Positions 56,811-64,000 of a stretch of 64,000 nucleotides of DNA are shown piece by piece (the stretch's first letter is position 1; every line of letters starts with the position of its first letter). Source of the DNA: Rhizobiaceae bacterium CPCC 101076 (lineage in GTDB: Bacteria > Pseudomonadota > Alphaproteobacteria > Rhizobiales > Methylopilaceae); assembly GCA_003347645.1 (NCBI GenBank), contig QDFX01000001.1:345199-409198 (forward strand). The letters run 5' to 3'. The notes under the pieces were generated by a model. It was not told where the DNA came from and searched no databases. It worked only from the letters and a program-made list of their open reading frames with translations. Position numbers and translations under genes: made by a program.

Positions 56811-58535
56811 ATGGGTATCTTCGGGGCAATGACGACAGCCGTCTCGGGGCTGCGGGCGCAATCCTTCGCGCTGGAAAACATTTCGGGCAACATCGCGAAC
56901 TCGCAGACCACGGCCTACAAGCGCAACGAGACGAGCTTCACCGATCTGGTGTCGGACGCTCTCCCGGCCAATCAGGTTTCCGGGTCGGTCAATGCCAAGA
57001 GCCGCGCGACGAACGATGTGCGCGGCGACATCCAGACCGCGAGCAGCCCGACCTATATCGCGATGAACGGCGATGGCTATTTCGTCGTTGCGAAGTCCAC
57101 CTCGATGGTCGACGGCGATCCGGTGTTCAGCGGCACCGATCTCTATACCCGTCGCGGCGATTTCGAGATCAACAAAGACGGCTTCCTCGTCAATGGCGCC
57201 GGCTACTACCTGAAAATGCTTCCCGTCGACCGGTCCACGGGCAACGTCGTCGGTAGTGTTCCGCAGGTCATGCAACTCGGCGATGACATTCTGCCCGCCC
57301 GCGCCACGACCCTGATCGAATATACCGGCAACCTTCCGCTCGCTCCGAAGAACGACAACTGGAACGCCGATAAGGATACCCCCGGTAGCGAGCTTCTGAA
57401 TCCGGCAAACTTCACGACTGATCCGCGCGCGGTCGGCACGGCGCGGGTCCCGTTCAACGTTCCCGCGGGTACTGCGCTTACCACCCCGGCTGACATAACG
57501 GCGACCGACGTCAACGTCGGCGATACCCTCACGCTCGGCGTCGGCGGTTCCTCGGAAACCTTTACCTTCACCGCGGGCATGTCGCTGCAGGACCTCGTGG
57601 ATGCGATCAATGATCCGGCGAACAGCGACGTCGCCGGCAAGGTGCAAGCATCGATAGTCGGCGGCAACCAGCTCAAGCTGGACGGCGTCAACCAGAACGA
57701 GACGCTGACCATCACCGGAACCGGCTCCGCGGTCACTGACCTCGGTCTACCGGCTTCGGCCACCTTCACGAACAACGCCGCGCCGCAGGGTTACATCACG
57801 GCGAGCGACGAAGCAGAGTTTCTGGCTTCGTCGATCTCCGGCGGCTCGACCACGATCTACAATGCGCAGGGCACCCCAGTTGACGTGGTGTTTCAGTGGG
57901 CGAAGGTGAACAGCGCCGCAACGGGCGGCACCGACACCTGGAACCTTTTCTACAAGACCGATACCACGGCCACGGGCACAGAGCCGATGTGGCAGAACGT
58001 CGGCCAGAACTTCACCTTCGGGCCGGACAGCCAGTTGCAGGGTGGTTTCCCGAGCACGACCATTCCGAACCTTACCGTTGACGGCGTGAACGTCGGCAAC
58101 ATGACGTTGAACCACGGCGCGAGCGGTATCACCCAGTTCGCCGCCGCCAGCGGCAAGGCCGACATGGCGCCGGACCAGGACGGTTACGCGGCCGGTGAGG
58201 TTCTCCGCGTCGAAGTCAGCGATGGCGGCCGTATCACGGCCTTCTATTCGAACGGCCAGATGGCCGACATCGCCGAAATCCCGACCGTCTATTTCAATGC
58301 CGACAACTCGCTGAAGCGGGAGGACGGCGGCGCCTATTCGACAACCTTCGATTCCGGTCCGCCGATCCCCGGCGCGCCCGGCACCATCGTCGGCCAGTCG
58401 CTCGAAGGCTCGAACGTCGACATCGCCGACGAGTTCACCAAGCTCATCGTCACCCAGCAGGCCTATTCGGCGAATACCCGCATCGTCTCGACCGCGGACG
58501 AGATGCTGCAGGAAGCCCTCAACATGATCAGGTAA
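56811..58535 (+). CDS. flgE: Flagellar hook protein
   Basis: 574 residues. N-terminal signature MGIFGAMTTAVSGLRAQSFALENISGNIANSQTTAYKR and C-terminal SNVDIADEFTKLIVTQQAYSANTRIVSTADEMLQEALNMI build the D0/D1 coiled coil of the axial structure. It is longer than Salmonella FlgE (403 residues). The extra length is in a middle domain, about residues 225-320, with the motif VGDTLTLGVGGSSETFTF and SLQDLVDAIND. It leads flgE-flgK-flgL, with 34 and 11 bp spacers. Confidence 0.95.
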   Translation: MGIFGAMTTAVSGLRAQSFALENISGNIANSQTTAYKRNETSFTDLVSDALPANQVSGSVNAKSRATNDVRGDIQTASSPTYIAMNGDGYFVVAKSTSMVDGDPVFSGTDLYTRRGDFEINKDGFLVNGAGYYLKMLPVDRSTGNVVGSVPQVMQLGDDILPARATTLIEYTGNLPLAPKNDNWNADKDTPGSELLNPANFTTDPRAVGTARVPFNVPAGTALTTPADITATDVNVGDTLTLGVGGSSETFTFTAGMSLQDLVDAINDPANSDVAGKVQASIVGGNQLKLDGVNQNETLTITGTGSAVTDLGLPASATFTNNAAPQGYITASDEAEFLASSISGGSTTIYNAQGTPVDVVFQWAKVNSAATGGTDTWNLFYKTDTTATGTEPMWQNVGQNFTFGPDSQLQGGFPSTTIPNLTVDGVNVGNMTLNHGASGITQFAAASGKADMAPDQDGYAAGEVLRVEVSDGGRITAFYSNGQMADIAEIPTVYFNADNSLKREDGGAYSTTFDSGPPIPGAPGTIVGQSLEGSNVDIADEFTKLIVTQQAYSANTRIVSTADEMLQEALNMIR

Positions 58536-58569
58536 CGGCAGCCAGGACGGCTAGCCTTCGGAGACCAGT

Positions 58570-60423
58570 ATGGGCCTTTCCACTGCATTGACTTCGGCAC
58601 TCTCCGGCCTGCGCGTGACGCAGGCCGGGATGGAGCTCGTCTCCGGCAACGTCGCCAATGCGCGGACTCCCGGCTATACCCGCAAGGACGCCGTCCTCGA
58701 CGCCAATGTCACCGCCGGCAAGATCACCGGAGTCCGCGTCTCGCAGATCAATCGCGAGATCGACACCTATGTGCAGCGCCAGCTGCGCACCGAAACGAGC
58801 GGTCTCGCCTATACCGGCGTGACCTCCAACTATCTCGATCAGCTTCAGCGTCTCTTCGGCACGCCCGGAGGGGAGATGTCGCTCGACACGCTGATGAACA
58901 ATTTCACCGGCTCGCTCGATGAGCTGGCGACAACCCCTTCGTCGACGTCAGCCCGTTCCAACGTCATCACGGACGCCAAGCTCCTCGCGCAATCCCTGAA
59001 TTCGGCCTCGGACGACATCCAGGCCATGCGCAAGGACACCGAGTCCGGGATGAAGGACACGGTCAACCAGATCAACGCGGCGCTGCAGGGCATCCAGAAG
59101 ATCAACCAGCAGATCTCCGGCACCTCGGCGACCCAGCAGGTTCCGCCGGACTATCTGGACCAGCGCGACGAGCTCATCATGGAGCTCGCCTCGTTGATGG
59201 ATATCAAGGTCGTCGAGAACGGCAACGAGCTCACGATCACGACGGCCAACGGCGCGCAGCTGTTCGCCAATGGCGAACCGGCGAGCCTGTCCTTCGAGCC
59301 GAGCGGCTCGATGAACGCTCAGGCGCTCTATGATCCGGACCCCGCGAAGAGCGGGCTCGGCACCGTTCTGTTGAGAGGACCGAGCGGCAACACCACGGAC
59401 CTTCTCGCGCCCAACCAACTCCAGTCGGGCAAGCTCAAGGCCTATGCGCAGATGCGCGACGAGATTCTCGTCGAGGCTCAGACGCAGCTCGACGAAATGG
59501 CATCGGCAATGGCCGAGGCTTTGGGTACAAACGTCGAGCAGGGCACCCCGATTGCCGCCGCCCCGAACAACGGCTTCTCGCTCAATCTCGCCGACCTGTC
59601 CGCCGGCAACAAGGTTTCCCTCAAATACACCGACGCAACCGGCAGCCACACCGTCACCTTCGTTCGCGTCGACGACCCGGCCTCGCTACCCCTGAGCAAT
59701 GATCTTACCGCCGATCCGAAGGATCGCGTGGTGGGCATCGATTTCTCCGGTGGCATGGCTTCCGTCGCCGCACAGATGCAGGCGGCTCTCGGCGCGCAGT
59801 TCAACGTCAGCGCGGCCGGCTCGACGGTCACCATGATGAACACGGGCGCAGCACCGACCGCGACGCTCAACAGCCTGAGCGCCGGCGTCACCGCGACCGG
59901 ATTCCAGGACGGCGCCGGACTGCCGCTGTTCATTGATGGCAGCGGTGACAAGCTCTACACTGGCGAGGTCGACGGCTTCCCGCAGCGCCTCGGTTTCGCC
60001 GGCCGGATCCAGGTCAATCCGGATGTGATCGACGACCCGGCCCTGCTGGTGAACTACAAGACGCCGATCGATTCCGGCGACGCGACCCGTCCGACTTTCC
60101 TCCGCGATGCGCTCGAGAATTCGTCCACGGCCTATCGCATCGATACCGGCCTCGGCGGCACGACCAGCCCGATGACCGGCTCGCTCGCCGATTTCGCCCG
60201 TGCCGCGATCGCGCAGCAGGGTTCGAACGCCGAGATCGCCGCGCGGGTGAAGGACGGCCAGGAAGTCGTCGTCACCTCACTTGCCGACAAATATGCCGAG
60301 ACTTCCGCAGTCGATGTCGACGTGGAGATGGGCAAACTTTTGCAGCTGCAATCGGCCTATGGGGCCAATGCGCGTGTGATCAGCGCCGTCAAGGAAATGA
60401 TCGACACGCTGCTTCAGATGTGA
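58570..60423 (+). CDS. flgK: Flagellar hook-associated protein 1
   Basis: 617 residues. N-terminus MGLSTALTSALSGLRVTQAGMELVSGNVANARTPGYTRK and C-terminus EMGKLLQLQSAYGANARVISAVKEMIDTLLQM are typical of FlgK. It forms the first junction ring at the hook tip. A central domain (about residues 350-450) contains NKVSLKYTDATGSHTVTFVRV and FNVSAAGSTVTMMNTG, a beta-rich segment similar in feel to those in FlgE and FlgL. It is the second gene of the flgE-flgK-flgL unit. Confidence 0.95.
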   Translation: MGLSTALTSALSGLRVTQAGMELVSGNVANARTPGYTRKDAVLDANVTAGKITGVRVSQINREIDTYVQRQLRTETSGLAYTGVTSNYLDQLQRLFGTPGGEMSLDTLMNNFTGSLDELATTPSSTSARSNVITDAKLLAQSLNSASDDIQAMRKDTESGMKDTVNQINAALQGIQKINQQISGTSATQQVPPDYLDQRDELIMELASLMDIKVVENGNELTITTANGAQLFANGEPASLSFEPSGSMNAQALYDPDPAKSGLGTVLLRGPSGNTTDLLAPNQLQSGKLKAYAQMRDEILVEAQTQLDEMASAMAEALGTNVEQGTPIAAAPNNGFSLNLADLSAGNKVSLKYTDATGSHTVTFVRVDDPASLPLSNDLTADPKDRVVGIDFSGGMASVAAQMQAALGAQFNVSAAGSTVTMMNTGAAPTATLNSLSAGVTATGFQDGAGLPLFIDGSGDKLYTGEVDGFPQRLGFAGRIQVNPDVIDDPALLVNYKTPIDSGDATRPTFLRDALENSSTAYRIDTGLGGTTSPMTGSLADFARAAIAQQGSNAEIAARVKDGQEVVVTSLADKYAETSAVDVDVEMGKLLQLQSAYGANARVISAVKEMIDTLLQM

Positions 60424-60434
60424 GGATTGCGTAG

Positions 60435-62294
60435 ATGAGCGTGATCAACGGCTACGGCTTCATGAAGCCGTCCTATTCCCGGGCTCTCAGCGAGCTGCGG
60501 CGGCAATTCGACGACGCCAATCTCCAACTCGCCACCCAGCAGCGATCCCAGACCTATGGCGGCCTCGGCAGCGACCGCGACCTCGCGCTCTCACTCCACG
60601 GCAAGGTCGCCGCGCTCGACGGATACAACACCAACATCCAGCAGGCATCGATCCGCACCACGATGATGGCGACGAGCCTGACCTCGCTGACCGACATCGC
60701 CGCCCAGACTCGCGGCGATCTCAATCCGAACAACTACATCCTCGTCGACGGCAAGCGCACCATCGCGCAGCAATCGGCGCTGTCGCGCTTCGACACCGCG
60801 ATCGAGGCGCTGAACGCGGACGTCGCCGGCGTCTATCTCTTCGGTGGCCGTTCCGTTTCTTCCCGCCCGGTCGCCTCCGCCAGCGAGATCCTCGACGGCA
60901 AGGCAGGGCAGGCCGGTCTTCGCGACGTCATCGCCGAGCGCCTCAAGGCCGATCAGGGCGCGGACGGCCGCGGCCGCCTGACTCAGGCCACGGCCGCCGG
61001 CGCCAACGTGACGCTCGCGGAAACCGCCTCGCCGAACGCATTCGGCTTCAAGCTCGGCACGATCAGCAGCAATGCGCCGGGCAATTTCGCGACCACGACG
61101 ACGGCCGGCCCGCCTCCGGGCGTCGGCATCCAGGTCACCGGCACGCCGAAGCCGGGCGACGTGATCAAACTCGCCCTGACGCTGCCGGACGGCTCGACCG
61201 ACGAGATCAAGCTCACCGCCTCGAACAATCCGCCGGCACCCGAACTCGTCGCCCAGGTGAACGGCAAGGAACTGCCGGCCGGAACCCTCGGTACGACCAC
61301 GCTCGGCGATCCGATGGTCGGCCTCGTCGCGGGCGACACGATCACCATTAACGGCCAGACGATCTCGGTGGTGGCGGCGGGCGCCGGTCCCGGTCAGATC
61401 AACGTCACCGACACGATGGACGACCTGATGGCCGATATTGAAGGCCTGACCGGTATCCAGAACGCCGAGTTCGACCCGACGACCCGGCAGGTCCGGATTA
61501 CCGGGACCAACGGCACCGATCTTCAGGTCACGGGCACGGTCGGCAACAAGCTCGGCGTCAACGGAACGGTGAAGGCGGAAGAGATCAAGGGCTACACGTT
61601 CCAGATCGCGTACGATGCCGCCGGCAATGTCGACTTGAACGCCACCGCCACGAACCTTGCCTCCGCGGTCGACGGCGCGGTGAAGAAGGAGGCGACCACC
61701 GAGCTCGTCGCGGCCTCCGCGCTCGAGGCGTCGGACAATTTCTTCGGCGATCCTCCGCAGCGCGTCGACGGAGCAGATCCCTACACCGCGACCGCGCTCC
61801 GCGACGGCACGACCGATACGCTGAACTGGTATCTAGGCGAGAAGGGGCCGGGCTCGCCCCGTCAGACCCAGTCTGCGCGCATCGACAGCACGATCACTGC
61901 CGAATACGGCGCCCGGGCCAACGAGGACGGCATCCGCGAATTCCTCGTCAATCTGGCGGCTTTCGCGACGCTCGAGCTCGACCCGAATGAATCGACCGGC
62001 AAGGCTCAGTACGAGGCGATGACGAGCCGCGTCCGACCGAACCTGTCGAGCGAGACGGGGCTTGGCCCGATCGAGGGAATCGTCACCGAGATTACCAACG
62101 TCCAGGCCTCGCTGCAGTCGGCCACCGCGCGCCACAAGACCTCGTCCGCCGTCGCCGAGACCATGCTCGCCAATGTCGAGGGCATCGACAAGAACACGGT
62201 TGCGGCGACCATCCTCGAACTGCAGACCAATCTGCAGGCGAGCTATCAGGTCACCTCCATGGCAGCCCAGCTCAGCCTTGTGAATTACATCTAG
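60435..62294 (+). CDS. flgL: Flagellar hook-associated protein 3 / flagellin-like FlgL
   Basis: 619 residues, about twice the 300-350 of most FlgL proteins. The flagellin-like D0/D1 ends are present: SYSRALSELRRQFDDANLQLATQQR at the start and TILELQTNLQASYQVTSMAAQLSLVNYI at the end. The extra 270 residues lie in the middle (about 200-450) as beta-rich segments such as GDVIKLALTLPDGSTDEIKL and GDTITINGQTISVVAAG, followed by NAEFDPTTRQVRITG. It ends the operon at a bidirectional terminator. Confidence 0.92.
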   Translation: MSVINGYGFMKPSYSRALSELRRQFDDANLQLATQQRSQTYGGLGSDRDLALSLHGKVAALDGYNTNIQQASIRTTMMATSLTSLTDIAAQTRGDLNPNNYILVDGKRTIAQQSALSRFDTAIEALNADVAGVYLFGGRSVSSRPVASASEILDGKAGQAGLRDVIAERLKADQGADGRGRLTQATAAGANVTLAETASPNAFGFKLGTISSNAPGNFATTTTAGPPPGVGIQVTGTPKPGDVIKLALTLPDGSTDEIKLTASNNPPAPELVAQVNGKELPAGTLGTTTLGDPMVGLVAGDTITINGQTISVVAAGAGPGQINVTDTMDDLMADIEGLTGIQNAEFDPTTRQVRITGTNGTDLQVTGTVGNKLGVNGTVKAEEIKGYTFQIAYDAAGNVDLNATATNLASAVDGAVKKEATTELVAASALEASDNFFGDPPQRVDGADPYTATALRDGTTDTLNWYLGEKGPGSPRQTQSARIDSTITAEYGARANEDGIREFLVNLAAFATLELDPNESTGKAQYEAMTSRVRPNLSSETGLGPIEGIVTEITNVQASLQSATARHKTSSAVAETMLANVEGIDKNTVAATILELQTNLQASYQVTSMAAQLSLVNYI

Positions 62295-62310
62295 GACAGC
62301 CCCGAAAAGC

Positions 62311-62340
62311 AAAACGCCCGGACCAGGTCCGGGCGTTTTT
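62311..62340. terminator. Bidirectional terminator between flgL and flaF
   Basis: Perfect 9 bp stem CGCCCGGAC / GTCCGGGCG with loop CAG (62315-62335), preceded by AAAA and followed by TTTTT, so it works for both convergent units. Confidence 0.92.
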
Positions 62341-62360
62341 CGTTGAGGTGCTCTCGAAGA

Positions 62361-62738
62361 TCAAGCCGCGGCGGGAGCCATGCTCGACAGGCCGGCGGCC
62401 AGTTCGCGGTTGATGTTGATCAGCGAACCGAGGCGCTGCGGATTGGGGATCATCTCCAGCTCCACGCAATGGGGCAGCACGAACATCGCGATATTGCCGA
62501 TATTCTGCTTCACCTGCGGGGGGAGGGGGTTCTCGGCGGCCGTCGCCGAGGTCGAAAGAATGGTCCAGAGCTTGCGATTGTAGCGGATCGCCGCTCGCAT
62601 TTCCTCGCTGTCGGTGATCTGACCGCTCATCACGGCCTGCAATTTCTGAGCGGCGCGCATAAGAAGCTGCGCCTCAAGTTCACGCGGGCCCGCCGTCTTC
62701 TGGGCTGTCTGAGCGTACGCCTGTGCTCCGCTGTGCAT
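62361..62738 (-). CDS. flaF: Flagellar biosynthesis regulator FlaF
   Basis: 125 residues. Typical sequence: ELEAQLLMRAAQKLQAV, RAAIRYNRKLWTILSTSATA, LPPQVKQNIGNIAMFVL. In Caulobacter FlaF acts with FlbT on flagellin synthesis after transcription. It starts inside flbT, an overlap of 59 bp, which suggests coupled translation. It is the last gene before the bidirectional terminator. Confidence 0.93.
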   Translation of the reverse strand: MHSGAQAYAQTAQKTAGPRELEAQLLMRAAQKLQAVMSGQITDSEEMRAAIRYNRKLWTILSTSATAAENPLPPQVKQNIGNIAMFVLPHCVELEMIPNPQRLGSLININRELAAGLSSMAPAAA

Positions 62739-63114
62739 GCTTCAAAAGCTCCTCTTCGAAGGCGATCAACGCTTTCGCCTCCCTTAGAGCCTTGTAGAGC
62801 GCGTTGGTTAATATGGCATTATTTACGGCTTCAATGAGCGGAAGACTACTTGGTGCAGCCTTTATGAAATCGCCGACGAGCGCGAAGTATTCTTTGTGAA
62901 ATTTAGACGCATCTTTCGCAAGATACATCAGCTGTACGGCCAAGTAGATGCGCTTGGAGGGCGAATCCGCGGTCGTGGCAGTCATGATGTCCTTCTCGCG
63001 AAGGATCGGCGCGTCGCCTTCAATAAAGAGCCGGGTGCGCTGGTTGTCGTTGGTGACGACACACTCGCCCAGAATGATACGCTCGCCGGGCTTCAGTTCG
63101 ACTTTGAGGGCCAT
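62680..63114 (-). CDS. flbT: Flagellar biosynthesis repressor FlbT
   Basis: 144 residues, MALKVELKPGERIILGECVVTN-DNQRTRLFIEGDAPILREKDI (given in two parts), then RIYLAVQLMYLAKDASKF. FlbT represses flagellin synthesis by binding the leader of flagellin mRNA in Caulobacter and Brucella. It lies between the flagellin gene and flaF on the minus strand, and its end overlaps flaF. Confidence 0.94.
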   Translation of the reverse strand: MALKVELKPGERIILGECVVTNDNQRTRLFIEGDAPILREKDIMTATTADSPSKRIYLAVQLMYLAKDASKFHKEYFALVGDFIKAAPSSLPLIEAVNNAILTNALYKALREAKALIAFEEELLKHAQRSTGVRSDSPEDGGPA

Positions 63115-63160
63115 TCCGAATCTCCTGCAGCCAGATTGGTCTTCTTGTTGCGCCGGATCA

Positions 63161-63190
63161 AAGAAAAACGGCGGAGCCTAAGCCCCGCCG
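63161..63190 (-). terminator. Terminator of the flagellin gene
   Basis: On the minus strand CGGCGG-GGC-TTAG-GC-TCCGCCG forms a stem with one mismatch, followed by TTTTTCTT. It separates flagellin from flbT. Confidence 0.8.
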
Positions 63191-63217
63191 CCAAATATCC
63201 GAAATGTTTGGTCCGGC

Positions 63218-64000
63218 TTAACCAAAGAGACGAAGAACCGCCTGGTCCGCCTGGCTCGCCATCGACAGGGCTGTCGAGGACAGCTGCTGGCGGGTCTGCA
63301 GCGCCAGCATGTTCGCCGCTTCCTCGTTGGTGTCGGCGAGGACGAGGCCGTCGGCACCGGTCTGCAAGGTGTTGATCATCGACTTGGTGAAGTCAGTGCG
63401 GTTCTGCACGATCGAGAGGTTCGAACCGAAATTCGACGACTGGGAGCGGAGCGTGCCCATGGCTTCCGAGAGGTCGGCAAGCAACGTGTCGATGTTCACA
63501 TCGCTGTCGAGGTCTTCCTCGTTGACGTACTGGATGCCGAGCGTGGTCGTATTTATCGGACGTTCGTTACCATCGAGATCCTTCGCCTGAATTTCGATGG
63601 TCGAGGTGCCCGTCTCGTTGAAGGTCAGCTTCAGCAAGTCGCCACGCAGCAGGTTGATGCCGTTGTAGCTCGCATCGTCGGAGAACTTGTCGAGCTGGTC
63701 ACGCAGAACGTTGAACTGCGAGGCCAGATTGGCGCGCACCGCATTGCCGGTGATCGTCTGGGTGTTGGATGCGCCGGTGCCGCCGGTGAGGCCGCTGGTC
63801 GAGGCGCCGACGACCGAGAGCTCCTGCGTCGAGAGATTCTCGATGCGGAGCTTGCCGTTGTCGTTCGAGGCGCGGATCTTGCCTCTCAGGGAAGTGTTGT
63901 TGTTGATCTCGTTGACGAGGGTGTCGACCGTCTTGGCGGTGTAGGTGTCGGTACCGCTGCCGTTGGCAAGACCGGAACCCGCCGCGCCGTTCGCCACGGC
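63218..64000 (-). CDS. Flagellin, 5' end missing
   Basis: About 260 residues of the C-terminal half; the start lies beyond the right edge. The D0/D1 C-terminus is clear: LSEAMGTLRSQSSNFGSNLSIVQNRTDFTKSMINTLQTGADGLVLADTNEEAANMLALQTRQQLSSTALSMASQADQAVLRLFG (quoted in sense only by its motifs). The visible domain also has a flagellin-IN module, DTYTAKTVDTLVNEINNNTSLRGKI and NGKLRIENLSTQELSVVG. It is followed by its terminator and then flbT. Confidence 0.95.
   Translation of the reverse strand, partial: AVANGAAGSGLANGSGTDTYTAKTVDTLVNEINNNTSLRGKIRASNDNGKLRIENLSTQELSVVGASTSGLTGGTGASNTQTITGNAVRANLASQFNVLRDQLDKFSDDASYNGINLLRGDLLKLTFNETGTSTIEIQAKDLDGNERPINTTTLGIQYVNEEDLDSDVNIDTLLADLSEAMGTLRSQSSNFGSNLSIVQNRTDFTKSMINTLQTGADGLVLADTNEEAANMLALQTRQQLSSTALSMASQADQAVLRLFG

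Overview
The window reads as a 64 kb piece of a chromosome from a GC-rich alphaproteobacterium, most likely of the order Hyphomicrobiales (Rhizobiales). The evidence is a fused petA-petB-petC bc1 operon with a PetR/PetP-like regulator pair, oxygen-dependent HemF, CTC-type L25, a UvrB with a long N-terminal extension, Omp25/Omp31-type beta-barrels, a uvrC/pgsA/moaD/moaE neighbourhood, and flagellar genes regulated by FlaF and FlbT. I could not fix the genus. No rRNA, tRNA, CRISPR array, insertion sequence or phage was seen.

Layout. 1-3296: MoxR / DUF58 / BatA-DUF4159 stress cluster, cut by the left edge. 3501-5546: DUF6111, CCA-adding enzyme and an exported DUF3016 protein. 5551-10084: hemF diverging from petABC, then apt. 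10117-14822, leftward: nfi, ychF, pth, rplY, a ParDE toxin-antitoxin pair whose toxin gene is frameshifted, and prs. 14965-20664: pgeF-midA-lgt, and in the other direction ubiK, ybjN-like, proC, a TetR-type regulator and csaA. 20677-24304: histidine kinase, PetR-like regulator and PetP-like MarR protein diverging from ilvE. 25145-26984: a CHAP-like exported protein and a TetR/RidA pair with three palindromic operators. 27107-34991: a chemotaxis receptor, moaE-moaD-pgsA, an ECF41 sigma factor with its carboxymuconolactone decarboxylase partner and a recognisable ECF41 promoter, DUF1772, uvrC and lysE. 35234-37536: three tandem Omp31-type proteins. 37613-49387: mixed housekeeping and small exported proteins, a type III PLP decarboxylase, a palindrome-rich intergenic element, a frameshifted cupin gene, RlpA, and an OpgC/SGNH pair. 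49391-56574: uvrB, a WG-repeat protein, a perfect REP-like palindrome, an NCS2 purine permease, a DUF486 protein and a PQQ-type sugar dehydrogenase. 56811-64000: flgE-flgK-flgL facing flaF-flbT-flagellin, the last cut by the right edge.

How it fits together. Most of the window is conserved core with tight, ATGA-overlapped operons. The accessory signals are local: two single-base frameshifts (parE and cupin), the ECF41 module sitting inside the uvrC-pgsA-moaDE neighbourhood, a RidA-family protein lacking the usual catalytic arginine under a triple operator, a degenerate SGNH partner translationally coupled to OpgC, and very long FlgE and FlgL proteins with beta-rich insertions that resemble modules in the flagellin. 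I found no convincing wholly new defence or biosynthetic system. The TetR/RidA and OpgC/SGNH loci are the best candidates for undescribed function.
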